Positions 35,944-47,104 of a stretch of DNA of 64,000 nucleotides are shown in pieces (positions within the stretch are counted from its first letter, which is position 1; each line of letters starts with the position of its first letter). Position numbers and translations under genes: made by a program. This DNA is from Caprella mutica (Eukaryota > Arthropoda > Malacostraca > Amphipoda > Caprellidae): positions 115,258 through 179,257 of the forward strand of contig CANNZV010003213.1 in NCBI GenBank assembly GCA_947561585.1, given 5' to 3'. The notes beneath the pieces were generated by a model. That model ran no database searches and was not told where the DNA came from. It saw only the letters and a list, made by a program, of their open reading frames with translations.

Positions 35944-38628
35944 ATGTCTAAAGACGAGAAAGAACGAGCTTCGTACAGACGACGCGTTAATAAATTAATG
36001 TCAGAACTATCTGATAATATGGAAGAGAGGTCTAAAGCTGAACTGAAGGCTGACCATGATACACTCTTTGATTTAGCTGAAAAAATAAAAGCTCTCGATG
36101 AGAAACTTCTTGCAAAGCAGCGCAACACTGAAACTGCTGAGATGAAGGACATTGAGGAACACGAAGATGAGTGCGACACTTTCTCAAAGAAGATTAAGGT
36201 TTGCATGAATCTAATTAATATTCATTGTTCCTCTTATAACGATAATCCTGAATTCAATGGCGCACGAAGTCGCATCAAATTACCTGAAATTACTCTTCCT
36301 AAATTTTGGGCTGACTCAACCCTAGATAAGATGACTTGTCGGGCATTTTTCGAATCTTTTGAACATCTGATTTCACAATATAATCTAAATGAACTTGAAT
36401 CCTATAATTTGCTAGATAAACAATGCGAAGGTAGAGCTAAAGCTATGATATCGTCACTTAATGTAGTCAATCAAACTTACAATAAGGCTAAAGAAATTTT
36501 GATTAAAGCTTTTGCTGAAGAAACTCCACAGAAATTTACCGTAATCAAACAAATAATTGATCTTAACTTTGTGTGGGGCGTGGATGATCCATTCTTGTAT
36601 TACGCAGAATTCAAAAAGCTAGTTGATTCAGTTAGAGATTTGAACATCACTTTGAATGAATTTTTGCTCTATTTTATATGGCATGGTTTGCCATCTAAAT
36701 TTCAAGATTTAATTGTTTCTATTACGAATAAGGCTTACCCTAATTTGACTGAATTGACCGATAGATTTTTGGAGGCTAGTAATAGGTATGCATCACATAT
36801 GCCTGATAAACCTTTGAAATCCCAGGTTAGTATTTCTGCTACAAGTCAAGTAGCGGGTAAGGTTAAATGCATACTTTGTTTCGACATGACTCATTCTATT
36901 CCTAAATGTACTAAGTATGTGACTGCTCAAAATAAATTAGACAAGTTATTAGAATTGAAATTATGCACTAAATGTTTAACTGGTGGTCATGATTATAAAA
37001 ATTGTAGCTTTGTGCCGTCTGGTAAATGTTATAAATGTAAATCTAAACATTGGAGTTTCCTTTGTTCTGGCAGTATGGGGAGTAGTAGGTCAAATGATTC
37101 CGATCGTAAACCCGCAACTAAGAAACGAGAGTCTGTATCAGTTAGTGTTAGTTCAATTTCTGGCCAGTTAAATATTACTGATTCGCTCTTACCTTTGTTG
37201 TCTGTTGTACCTAATGTCCCAGGTAAAAATAATATTACTGTTGATACAATAATGGACATGGGAAGTCAAAATAGCTTCATTACTACTGATTTGGCAGATA
37301 AACTTAAATTGATGATTGTAAATAAAAACATATCTCTTCAAATTAAGGGAATAAATTCTACTCAGAAAATTATTACCAAGTCTGTTAAATTTCCCTTCGT
37401 TATTGGTGACTCGCAGTATGAAGTTATATGCATATGCATTCCTAGAATAAATATAACTTTTAAAACTCCTGCCTTAGGAAAATTACTAACTTGTTTGAAT
37501 AACGAGGGAATTACCTTAGCTTTTGATAGATTTGCATTTAATTCAAATATTGAGGAAATATCCAGTCTGGATTTCCTATTAGGTGCAAGAGATTGGCATA
37601 TAGTTGCTGATATGCAAATAGGTACTGTTGGAAACCCAAATATGCAAAGTACCTATTATAAGACTAATGTAGGTACTGTACTTGTTGGGTCAATTAGGGA
37701 TTGGCTTTCTAATTATTCAGAGTTAGTTGATATCCTGCAAACTACTAGTATTAACGTAAATGTTCAGGATGTTATTGATGAATTTGTAGATTGTGATCAG
37801 AATTTCGAAGATGCTATATCCTACGATAATCTAGTAACTATAGCTGACGATAATGAATTGGAATCAATTTGCAATAGATTTTTATCTGTAGAACATATTA
37901 ACGAGACTGATGAAAATTTGATGACTGAGCTTGAACTGAATAAGTTCATCTATGATAATTCTTACAAAGATAACTCAGGTATGCATATTATGGCAATTCC
38001 ATGGATTAGCAGAAATAAGCAGTGCTTGAGTAAAAATGAGCATTTAGCATTAAAAGTCATGGAAAATGTCGTCAAAAAATATAAGAATACTGATATTTTA
38101 ACTAGAATAGATGAGGTATTTCAATCTCAAATTAATCAGGGAATGATAGAGAAGGTGAATAACTTTGTTAAATTTAAAGAAAATAATCCTGATTTTTCAT
38201 TTTTGAGTCATTTCCCCGTGGTAAAAGAAGATAGAGCTACTTCTAAAGTACGTGTAGTTTACATGGCTAACTTGGCAGAAAAAAGAAAAAATGCAGCTAT
38301 GTCCTTAAATCAGTGTATTCATCCAGGATTTAATAAGACTCCAAAAATTGCAGACGCATTAATTAATTTAAAGTTCGACCAGACTATTTTGACATTTGAT
38401 ATTTCCAAAGCGTATCACAGGTTGGGAATGTCGCATGAGAATTCTGCTCACTTTTTGTTTTACTGGTGTGAGAATGCAACTGAGGGAAATTACACCCCAG
38501 TGGTGTATAAGTGTAACCGCATAGTCTTTGGTATGAATGTCTCTCCTTACTTGCTTCATTGTTGTTTGAGTAAGATATTGATTATGGATGAAGAGCACGA
38601 TATTAAATTGAAAGATTTAAAAAACTAG
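35944..38628 (+). CDS. BEL/Pao Gag-protease-RT (5' part of polyprotein)
   Basis: An 894-residue frame from the ATG at 35944, about 200 bp after the primer site. The N-terminal ~300 residues are Gag. Residues ~309-376 hold the Cys/His cluster typical of BEL/Pao (CILC...H...C, LCTKCL...H...C, CYKCKSKHWSFLC) for RNA binding. An aspartic protease follows, with DMGSQNSF at ~437; BEL proteases often have D-S/T-G-S, so Met here is a variant. The reverse transcriptase begins at ~750 with the first catalytic Asp in LTFDISKAYH at ~817. The frame ends at TAG 38626-38628, just before the RT YVDD-type box, because of a one-base change in a run of six A near 38619-38624. The product is synthesised in the cytoplasm as a polyprotein. 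As read, it would lack a complete RT. Confidence 0.93.
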   Translation: MSKDEKERASYRRRVNKLMSELSDNMEERSKAELKADHDTLFDLAEKIKALDEKLLAKQRNTETAEMKDIEEHEDECDTFSKKIKVCMNLINIHCSSYNDNPEFNGARSRIKLPEITLPKFWADSTLDKMTCRAFFESFEHLISQYNLNELESYNLLDKQCEGRAKAMISSLNVVNQTYNKAKEILIKAFAEETPQKFTVIKQIIDLNFVWGVDDPFLYYAEFKKLVDSVRDLNITLNEFLLYFIWHGLPSKFQDLIVSITNKAYPNLTELTDRFLEASNRYASHMPDKPLKSQVSISATSQVAGKVKCILCFDMTHSIPKCTKYVTAQNKLDKLLELKLCTKCLTGGHDYKNCSFVPSGKCYKCKSKHWSFLCSGSMGSSRSNDSDRKPATKKRESVSVSVSSISGQLNITDSLLPLLSVVPNVPGKNNITVDTIMDMGSQNSFITTDLADKLKLMIVNKNISLQIKGINSTQKIITKSVKFPFVIGDSQYEVICICIPRINITFKTPALGKLLTCLNNEGITLAFDRFAFNSNIEEISSLDFLLGARDWHIVADMQIGTVGNPNMQSTYYKTNVGTVLVGSIRDWLSNYSELVDILQTTSINVNVQDVIDEFVDCDQNFEDAISYDNLVTIADDNELESICNRFLSVEHINETDENLMTELELNKFIYDNSYKDNSGMHIMAIPWISRNKQCLSKNEHLALKVMENVVKKYKNTDILTRIDEVFQSQINQGMIEKVNNFVKFKENNPDFSFLSHFPVVKEDRATSKVRVVYMANLAEKRKNAAMSLNQCIHPGFNKTPKIADALINLKFDQTILTFDISKAYHRLGMSHENSAHFLFYWCENATEGNYTPVVYKCNRIVFGMNVSPYLLHCCLSKILIMDEEHDIKLKDLKN

Positions 38629-41389
38629 ATTATTTAGTGGAAGTTACGTAGATAATTTCAGTGTTGGCTGCAATTCACTTGATGAATTGCATTACTCTCA
38701 TGACTTAGCAGTGCAAATATTCAATGATAATGGATTTCCTTTACAGCAATTTGTGTGTAATGATAACAATTTTCAGGATCTATTGGATGTTAGACAAGAT
38801 TGTGAAACTGATATGGAAGTCAAATTGTTAGGCATGAAATGGAACAGAGTAAACGACACAATTAGTTCCACTAGATTTTCATTAGATGTTAATGCTGAAA
38901 CTAAACGACAGATTATTAGCACATTAAAAACAGCATTTGATTTGCAGAATTCTAATATTCCGATTCTAAATAGGAGTAAAGTATTCCTACAGGAATTGCA
39001 GAAGGATGTTAAGTGCAAGTGGGACGCTAAGCTTCCTCAAGCTAAACTGCACGAATGGAGGAACATAGCCAAACAAGCCAATGAATACGAACCCGCAGCT
39101 ATCCCAAGGTGCATTGGAACGCGTGAGTCAAAGTATAGTCTTATAGCGCTAAGTGATGCCAGTAAAGATTTTATTGGTACAGTCATTTACATTAAGAATG
39201 AAAGTAATAATACTTTACATTATTTGATATCTCGCAATAAAATTCTAGACGACTCTATGCGAATTCGAACTATGCCTGTTCTCGAATTATGTGCCTTGGA
39301 ATATGCTACAGCTAAAGTTCGGGATATTTACTGTTCTTTGGTGTCTGGCAATAAGCATATATGCAGTAGTTATGTTCTTACCGATTCTAATATTGCTTTG
39401 AGTTGGGTAGCAAAACATGAAATTGAGCAATCAAAAGCGCAAAAAAGAAGCGTGTTTATCAATAATAGAATTGTTAAAATTGTTAAAAATTCAAATGGTT
39501 GCAAGGTAGTTAAATTCAGTCATATTGGTACAGACTTAAATACTGCTGATTTGGTTACCAGATTAATTTCTCCAAATAAGTTCGGTAAGAGTAACTTCAT
39601 TTGTGGTCCAGATATATTTAAATGCGAGCAGTTTCAGGATAATTTTGACTGGCTTGTAATTCCTAATCAAAGCTTGAATAACGATGAACTTCCGACGTTT
39701 TCGGTTGCTGCTGTTGGCATAGAAAACGATAGCATTGGCGGGGAAACTGTTCTGGATCTGAGTAGATTTTCATCTCTTGCTAAAGCGGTCAGAGTACTTA
39801 CCAAAGTCAAATTATTTGTCTATAGACTTAAACGTAAGATTAACTTAAAGTGTGATGACAGATCTGTATTTGATCGCGACAAAAGTATTCAGCAGTTGTT
39901 GAAATCAGATCAAAGAAGTTGCTTTGGAGATATTTTTAATTTCTTGGAATCTAAAGATAAATTTAAAAGTAAAATACCACCCTTGGTATCTCGAATGAAT
40001 GTTGTATTGGATAGTGACGGTCTGTTAAGGGTTAAAAGTAAGTTTAATAACTTGAAGATTACCTCTGCCACCAAACATCCAATACTTTTGAGTAAAGAAA
40101 GTGACTTCACTAGATTAATTGTTTTGGATTATCATGGTAAATATAATCATTGCGGTAAATACTTTCTAATTCACCAATTGAAAACTAAATACTTCATTTG
40201 TAAGCCATTTTCAGCTGTTAAGAATATCCTTAAGCATTGCTATCATTGCAAGAGATTCAATTCCCGTACTGTGAAAACTAATGCAAATGACTATAAATCT
40301 TGGAATGTTGAGCCCGGTAAACGAATATTTTCTACGTGTTTCATAGATTGTTTCGGTCCTTTTAATTCGCTTCTTGGCGGAGTGAAAACTAAAGTCTACG
40401 GGGTTGTTTTCAAATGTATATGGAGTAAAACTATAAACGTTGAAGTAGTTACTAGTTTGTCAACAGAGCATTTCATTATAGCTTTTCAGAATCATATATA
40501 CGCATATGGATTACCGGAGCTTGTTATATCAGATGAAGGGTCAAATTTCACTTCAGCTTTCAGTCAGTTTGACAGATTTTTTAATTCAGTAGAGGTTAAA
40601 TCTTATCTTGATGAATACGGAATAAAAATTTGTAATTTTGAACAATATCCACCGGGATCATTAAATAGAGGTATTGGTGGAATGATCGAAAACTCAGTTA
40701 GTTTAATGAAGCGATTGGTGCAAGGTGCAATTAGGAGTAATACTATAGAATTCATGAAGTTTTGTAATGTAATGAATCGGTGTGTTTCATTTGCCAATAA
40801 ACGACCTATAACTGGAATTGCTTCTTTAAGAGACTCTAACTCTGATATCGGATTGGTATTAACACCGGAAACACTGAAATTTGGGTACGAGTTGCCTGTA
40901 TTTGAAGTAACTCGCTGTTATGAAGCTAATTCAGTGTCAGATTGTACCAATGAAGAGATGCATAAGTTAATCAGCGTAAAAAGTAGAATTAGGGAATTTT
41001 ACGCTTCTGAATTTTTGTACGGTCTGATAGATCAAGCCACTAAAACAAAAGGTAAATTCATTCCGGTGGCTCATCAAGACCTTGAAATAGGGGCTATCGT
41101 GCTGATAAAGGATGAGTTTGTGAAACCTGCTAACTATCAGTTAGGCAAAGTACTTAAAGTTAATGTGAACTCTATAGAAGAGACAACTAAAGTACAGCTG
41201 CTTAAGGGTAACAAATCTGTTGTCAACAGAGACATATCTTCTGTTATACTGTTTGTGAGGGGTAAAATAGATGGAAACCCGCGTGAGTTAGCGTCACCAG
41301 TCGATGGCCAGAGAAAGTTACGACCCAAAAGAGAAGCTGCAGTTCATTGTAATGAACGTAATAGAAAACTGCTCAATAGCGCAGAATAA
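38621..41389 (+). CDS. BEL/Pao RT(C-term)-RNase H-integrase (3' part of polyprotein)
   Basis: Open from 38621 in the other frame; there is no natural ATG, and the frame continues the interrupted polyprotein. It starts with the RT active-site box, which reads YVDN at 38645-38656 rather than the usual YVDD. RNase H follows with SDASKDF (~39152), MPVLELCALE (~39275) and LTDSNIALSWV (~39385). Integrase has the His-His/Cys-Cys zinc site (HGKYNHCGKYF, then CYHCKRF ~40240). Its DDE core is intact: Asp in CFIDCFGPF (~40340), Asp in ISDEGSNF (~40530) and Glu in GGMIENSV (~40680). A C-terminal tail follows. Aside from the frameshift and the N in the RT box, no lesions are seen. Confidence 0.92.
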   Translation, partial: KTRLFSGSYVDNFSVGCNSLDELHYSHDLAVQIFNDNGFPLQQFVCNDNNFQDLLDVRQDCETDMEVKLLGMKWNRVNDTISSTRFSLDVNAETKRQIISTLKTAFDLQNSNIPILNRSKVFLQELQKDVKCKWDAKLPQAKLHEWRNIAKQANEYEPAAIPRCIGTRESKYSLIALSDASKDFIGTVIYIKNESNNTLHYLISRNKILDDSMRIRTMPVLELCALEYATAKVRDIYCSLVSGNKHICSSYVLTDSNIALSWVAKHEIEQSKAQKRSVFINNRIVKIVKNSNGCKVVKFSHIGTDLNTADLVTRLISPNKFGKSNFICGPDIFKCEQFQDNFDWLVIPNQSLNNDELPTFSVAAVGIENDSIGGETVLDLSRFSSLAKAVRVLTKVKLFVYRLKRKINLKCDDRSVFDRDKSIQQLLKSDQRSCFGDIFNFLESKDKFKSKIPPLVSRMNVVLDSDGLLRVKSKFNNLKITSATKHPILLSKESDFTRLIVLDYHGKYNHCGKYFLIHQLKTKYFICKPFSAVKNILKHCYHCKRFNSRTVKTNANDYKSWNVEPGKRIFSTCFIDCFGPFNSLLGGVKTKVYGVVFKCIWSKTINVEVVTSLSTEHFIIAFQNHIYAYGLPELVISDEGSNFTSAFSQFDRFFNSVEVKSYLDEYGIKICNFEQYPPGSLNRGIGGMIENSVSLMKRLVQGAIRSNTIEFMKFCNVMNRCVSFANKRPITGIASLRDSNSDIGLVLTPETLKFGYELPVFEVTRCYEANSVSDCTNEEMHKLISVKSRIREFYASEFLYGLIDQATKTKGKFIPVAHQDLEIGAIVLIKDEFVKPANYQLGKVLKVNVNSIEETTKVQLLKGNKSVVNRDISSVILFVRGKIDGNPRELASPVDGQRKLRPKREAAVHCNERNRKLLNSAE

Positions 41390-41540
41390 CTTGTTGCTAT
41401 TGAGTAACTTTGTAAATAATGTAAATAAAATGTTTAATTGAGTTTATTTGTTCCTTGTTCGTAGAATAGTACTGTATTTATGTTTTCAAACGAAATTGTT
41501 TATGTTGTTAATATGAATATAAATTATGATTTTACTATTT

Positions 41541-41554
41541 TGGGGGGGTCAGAT
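41541..41554 (+). promoter_or_regulatory. Polypurine tract of the BEL/Pao element
   Basis: TGGGGGGGTCAGAT directly precedes the 3' LTR and would prime plus-strand DNA synthesis. Confidence 0.7.
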
Positions 41555-42770
41555 TGAAAAAAATAAACACTGGTTTAGTTTTTTCCACTTATTTTTTGTA
41601 TTCCTTTTGATTTAATTAAAATTTACTAAATTAATTTGAAAGAGTTGCTGGACGACCAAATTCATACGGCATAGCCTGATTCGGTCCTCCAGCAAAATAC
41701 TAATGTCGTGCATCCAAGATTTTAATCATCAGATCAAATTAGCCTGCACTACCAACAGCATTGAATTCTCGGCTCATGGGTTAACTCTCTCATCATCGTT
41801 CGCTACCAGGTCACCGGTAATCCATATTTTTAAATCACTAGCTAGTAGCTACTATGAATGGAATTGCCTGATTGACAAAATTGGAAGCCGTCTCATGGAG
41901 TATAATTGTGTATTGTTGTTCACTTCCACAATCTCGATCACTACGAAGTTAGTCGATTTATACAAACGCTTCACTGTGCATCACCATGTGGAAGTCTATT
42001 CTTAATCCAACAACAATTATAATGGAGTAAAATATACCCCGGGGGTGGAGGAAGACGTGGAAGGACTGGAGGTCCAGGATGGAGGCCATGCCAACGAGGA
42101 GAAACTGTTATAAGGTGAGCCGTATGGACGATCGGTTTGTCTAGCAACCCTTTTATAAGCATTAGGATTTGAAGACTTAAAAATTAAAAACTAATTAACT
42201 TATCTACACTATAAATTCAAGTTTACTGAATTTAAATGATTAAAATAAATTAAACTAAAATTAGATATAAAATATACTTAAATAAATTAGAATGATTTGT
42301 AAAATTACTACTTTTATTTTGGTTGATTCGAGGTTAGTAATTGCAAGTAGAACTAATCTTGATAACCGATTGAGTAATTTTTTTTCTACTGATTAATTGG
42401 GTGGAACTTCGAACCAGTGATTTGTTCCGAATTCTGACTAAATTTACCCAATCTCTTTATAGATCAGATGGATCAGTGAAGAGTGGGGGTTTGGAGATGG
42501 AGTGTCCGTTTTTCCCATCACCAGAAGAGGAGAGGATTCGGCGGTGGCACATTCTGGAGAAACTTTTATTATAAAGTCCCTTGTACTTAGAATGTTAAAC
42601 CCTGCCGATCACTTGAATCTTTTTTCCTGTTAAAGACCTCTAGCCTCTTACCTGATCTAGATTATAAAATGTACCTAAACTGAATTTTGCTGTTACAATA
42701 AATTGAGAAACTAACTTGTCTTAAATTTATATAGCATCAATTTTTTCTATTCCTTAAATTAATTTTTCTT
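41555..42770 (+). repeat. 3' LTR of the BEL/Pao element
   Basis: Nearly identical to the 5' LTR, at over 99.5% by eye. Substitutions are near 41616 (c to t), 42433 (a to t), 42472 (a to t) and 42542-42546, plus two T-run length changes. Confidence 0.93.
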
Positions 42771-43251
42771 ACTATAATATTCAGTCGAAATTCTTGCTCA
42801 CTCACCAGTGTCATTGTATAAGAATCCTTTGACCAATGAGATATTTTTCAAAGTATCTCAAACTGTCAGATAATCCAAGAAACTCTGATAGATATTTGAA
42901 TTTGAAGCATATTTTTCCCATATTGTCATGCTAAAACTCAAAAATGTTTAGGACATTAATTAGAAATTTTATTTTTATTGCATAGTATGGAGGTGGCTAA
43001 TATCACTCCTACAGTATTTATTTAGATAACTGGTGTTCTATCAGTTATCTACCTATGTTCTTGTGTTAATTTTCATATTTATAATGAGTGTGATCATTTA
43101 AAAAAAAATTATACATAGCTAACTCAAATTGTGAGTTTGTTTATGATAATCTGTATTCCTCCCTCTGGATATTGTTACTAACTGGGCTATTTTGATGTAT
43201 GTTGTTGAATTTGATTGTTATATATGTCAAAACTAATAATTTTCTTTTCAG

Positions 43252-43348
43252 GAATATAATTATTCTATACATCCCAAGAAGAGAATAGTTTGAGGAAAAG
43301 TTTGAGAAAATTTGTATGGACATGATGCTATTCAATATGAAGTATTGG
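43252..43348 (+). CDS. Possible host exon, phase-0 donor
   Basis: A strong acceptor (tttcttttcag) and a consensus donor (TTGG|GTAAGT) bound a 97-base segment. In the frame that ends in phase 0 the sequence closes ...FEEKFEKICMDMM...MKYW, but it contains a TAG near 43286-43288. If the downstream AG within 'gaatag' is the acceptor, the exon is stop-free. The end phase fits the exon at 63016. The product is unknown. It may be real, alternatively spliced, or a decayed exon. Confidence 0.3.
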
Positions 43349-43774
43349 GTAAGTTCATTTCTCTTTTCAATCTTAAATAATTGACACAATGGAATTAACA
43401 AGAGATGCACCGATACCATATTTGTAACTGATACCAGTACCAAGTCCAATACAGTTATTTTTTATATAGTATGATATTCAAGCCAAAGACACCAAAAATA
43501 TTAGTTCTAGGTAGGTATCTATGGTTAAATTTACCACTAATTTATAAAGTTAACATTTACCTAAGTCTTTAGGATCTTCATGATATAGGATTGTTGCCAA
43601 GGTGTTTATACAAGTATACTACCTATGCAATAATGCATCCTAACGTCATAGCAATATAACAATTCATTGTCTAACATTAGAAGTGAACTCTACAAGTGTT
43701 ACTAGCTTAGTGTAATACCTATAAATTTCATTTATTAGAATATTTTTGTGTTATTGCAATTAGCTAAAGGGTAC

Positions 43775-45022
43775 CTAGTTTTGAACTACAGTGTGCCTAG
43801 TTTTGAACTACAGTGTGCTTAGTTTTGAACTACACTGTGCCTAGTTTTGAACTACAGTGTGCCTAGTTTTGAACTACAGTGTGCCTAGTTTTGAACTACA
43901 GTGTGCCTAGTTTTGAACTACAGTGTGCCTAGTTTTGAACTACAGTGTGCCTAGTTTTGAACTACAGTGTGCCTAGTTTTGAACTACAGTGTGCCTAGTT
44001 TTGAACTACAGTGTGCCTAGTTTTGAACTACAGTGTGCCTAGTTAGTTTTTAACTACAGTGTGCCTAGTTAGTTTTGAACTACAGTGTGCCTAGTTAAAT
44101 TTGAAGTACAGTGTGCCTAGTTAATTTTGAACAACATTGTGCCTAGTTAGCTTTGAACTACAGTGTGCCTAGTTAGTTTTGAACTACAGTGTGCCTAGTT
44201 AGATTTGAACTACAGTGGGCCTATTTAGTTTTGAACTACAGTGTGCCTAGTTAGTCTTGAACTACAGTGTGCCTACTTAGATTTGAACTACAGTGGGCCT
44301 AGTTAGTTTTGAAATACAGTGGGCCTAGTTAGTTTTGAACTACAGTGTGCCTAATTAGTTTTGAACTACAGTGTGCCTAGTTAGTTTTGAACTACTGTGT
44401 GCCTAGTTAGCTTTGAACAACAGTATTCCTAGTTAACTTTGAACTACAGTGTTCCTAGTTAGCTTTGAACTACAGTGTTCCTAGTTAGCTTTGAACTACA
44501 GTGTTCCTAGTTAGCTTTGAACTACAGTGTGCTTAGTAAGCTTTGAACTACAGTGTGCCTAGTTAGTTTTGAACTACAGTGTGCCTATTTAGTTTTGAAC
44601 TACAGTGGGCCTAGTTAGTTTTGAACTACAGTGTGCCTAGTTAATTTTGGACAACTGTGTGCCTAGTTAATTTTGGACAACTGTGTGCCTAGTTAGCTTT
44701 GAACAACAGTGTGCCTAGTTTGTTTTGAATTACAGTGTGCCTGGTTAGATTTGAACTACAGTTTGCCTAGTTAGTTTTGAACTACAGTGTGTCTAGTTAG
44801 ATTTGAACTACAGTGTGCCTAGTTAGTTTTGAACTATAGTGTGCCTAGTTAGTTTTGAACTACAGTGTGCCTAATTAGTTTTGAACTACAGTGTGCCTAA
44901 TTAGTTTTGAACAACAGTGTGCCTAATTAGTTTTGAACAACAGTGTGCCTAGTTAGTTTTGAACTACAGTGTACCTAGTTAGCTTTGAACTACAGTGTGC
45001 CTAGTTAGCTTTGAACTACAGT
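43775..45022. repeat. Minisatellite, 22-bp and 26-bp units (left part)
   Basis: About fifty tandem units. The first ~260 bp is a homogeneous 22-mer, 'gtgcctagttttgaactaca' plus gt. The rest is a more variable 26-mer with an extra 'tagt' (cctagttagttttgaac). The array is cut at 45022 by the gypsy element and resumes at 62553. Confidence 0.95.
45018..45022. repeat. Target site duplication of the gypsy element (left)
   Basis: ACAGT here and at 62553-62557 bracket the element. Because the target is a minisatellite containing this word, the exact length (4-5 bp) is uncertain. Confidence 0.75.
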
Positions 45023-45952
45023 TATTAACTTTCTTTTCTCTCTCTCTAGTCTTTGTTTTATTTTCCTCAAAGACGGAAAAGACTTCTTAGTTAATTTGCA
45101 GGTTCTTAGTCTTCGTAAGTCAGTTGATCAAAATAATTAACATTTGCGTTTATAATTCAATAATTACAATTAAGTGGGGTAAATGAAAGTCACGGTAACA
45201 CAATCTAATATAATAAATCAATTGGTTTACACTGTATAAAGTGTGAGCAAAATATCGAAATAAAATAAAATAACTCGTGTTTTATTTCCTCCTTGAATAG
45301 TGTTAGTAAGCTTGATTATAATAAGTCTATCGGCACTTAATTCACTCAGACACTATTATGGAATGATACTCAAGAGTTAACTGATCAAGAGTTCTAGATC
45401 GATAGAGCTCGAACACTTTATGTTAGACACACTGTGTACCGGCGAACACGTCAAGGAGTGACGATGAAGGGTTTGAAATGAACAACTGAAATGATTCTCA
45501 ATTGGGTTTTATAGTGAGGTTGAAGGCCAAATGCGCCCAGAGTTATCCCAGGTCTTGGGTGGTAAGTTCGGCTTTATCAAAGAGTTAAGAACGGCGACAT
45601 CAAAGTTAATAATATAATTGAATTCCTTGTTCTTGCATGAGTTTACATGAGTTTAGGTCTGAATAACATAGTCATAAATATGAGTCGATGTGAGTGTTCT
45701 CACATGAGTTTGGGACTGAATAACATAGCCATAAATATGAGTTGGAATTTCCTAACGCCTCTTCCTTGATTAGCTATTGAAGAGTAGTACATGATTATAA
45801 AGTTTATAATCTTGTTAAAGATTATAATCTTTATAAAGATTAAAATACTTCTGCGTATTAACAATAGATCAGTAAATTAATTAGGTCGATTGTTATAATT
45901 AGGTCGATTGTTATATTCAGATCGATTGTTATAATCAGATCGATTGTTAATA
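45023..45952 (-). repeat. 3' LTR of the gypsy element
   Basis: Matches 61642-62552. This copy has a 19-bp longer internal run of the 'aggtcgattgttataat' unit near its right edge. On the minus strand it follows the env ORFs. Confidence 0.92.
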
Positions 45953-45967
45953 TCACTCCCTCCTCCC
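45953..45967 (-). promoter_or_regulatory. Polypurine tract of the gypsy element
   Basis: On the minus strand GGGAGGAGGGAGTGA abuts the LTR start TATTAAC. This independently fixes the LTR boundary and the element's orientation. Confidence 0.85.
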
Positions 45968-47096
45968 GTTAATACAGGTCAATTTCAACTCAGTCTCACA
46001 TCAAGTGCCATCTCCTAGTTATAAAGTGTTAGTAAACAAATTCTAAGATTAGATTAAAATATAGGGAATATATGTAGTTATATAGAATATATAGTAATAC
46101 CATTTCTAAACCCCTACAATCTAACCTTATTTGAAAATATCCTAAGAATTTTCTTAAAATTTTTCAAAGTTCGGAACACAAACTATTCTATGAAACAAAA
46201 GAAAAATAAACTATTAATTCATTAATTGTTTTATAGATTTAGAATTTCAAGCTTTAGTATTTGATTTGCTAGTAGATTAGTATTCTCATCATAGAATTTG
46301 AATATTCAAAAAGTATGATGACAATTCCAATCTTGTATTCTGCCTTGGTTTACAATCTTAATTCAACTTAGAGTTAAATTAATATCTCTTAGTTATCCTA
46401 TTCATATTCAGAAAATTACATCGAAAATAATCCAATTAAAACTAAAATTCAGTTTAAACATTATAGAAGAATATTATATTTAAAATATAATTGTGATGTT
46501 ACTTTATGATTCTATAAATTGGAAATTTCGATCCTATTTCATTCAATCCTAAAATTCAAAACATTAAATCTCAAATTAAATATTTAGTTCCAGAGTTCAA
46601 ATCGAACAATCCTAAGCATCAAACTCATAATTGTTAATAATTTATTTCAAAACATTTTGAAGTAAAAACCATATAAAGATTTTTGTTTTCCCTTTCTTAA
46701 ACACTTAAATGGAAATGGTTTCCAAGTGAATGTTTAGTCATTCAAAACTTAAATTTAAAATAATAAAAACATTCTAATTCTAAAATCAAATGTTTATGTT
46801 TTCATTTCTTAAACACTTAAATGAAATTAGTTTCCAAGTGAATGTCTAGTCATTGAAAACATAAACTTATTGTTCTACTTCATTTATATGATTCAATTAT
46901 AAATCGCTATTAAATTTTATTCCTTTCTTTTTCAAAAATTTGGAGTTTATTTAATATTTTACTGCGTTATGATTCTAAATAGTTTATAGCTATTTATTAA
47001 CTACCTATTGTTTCCATTATAACTGTAAATTCATAATTGATAAAATTGAATAATTTTAATAAAGTGGACTAATTAGTAATTATTGTTTGTCAATTA
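45968..47096 (-). other. Non-coding 3' region of the gypsy element
   Basis: AT-rich with no coding frame. It contains two diverged copies of a ~120-bp block (near 46690-46745 and 46797-46855, 'cttaaacacttaaatg', 'tttccaagtgaatgt'). Unusually long for sequence between env and the LTR, so additional insertions are possible. Confidence 0.5.
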
Positions 47097-47104
47097 ATCT
47101 TGTG

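Larger units (their letters stand above)
34521..42770 (+). mobile_element. BEL/Pao LTR retrotransposon, near-intact
   Basis: An 8250-bp element bounded by two 1216-bp direct repeats. It carries a primer site, gag-protease-RT-RNase H-integrase coding in BEL/Pao order, and a G-rich polypurine tract. The two LTRs differ by about five substitutions and two homopolymer lengths, so insertion was recent. There is no env gene. No clean target duplication was found: the left flank is ...tcataat and the right flank is actataat.... One frameshift splits the polyprotein. Confidence 0.95.

Noticed and set aside
43775..45022. Possible CRISPR array or piRNA-like cluster
   Set aside because: Tandem 22/26-bp units without spacers; no independent evidence of a small-RNA locus in the sequence.
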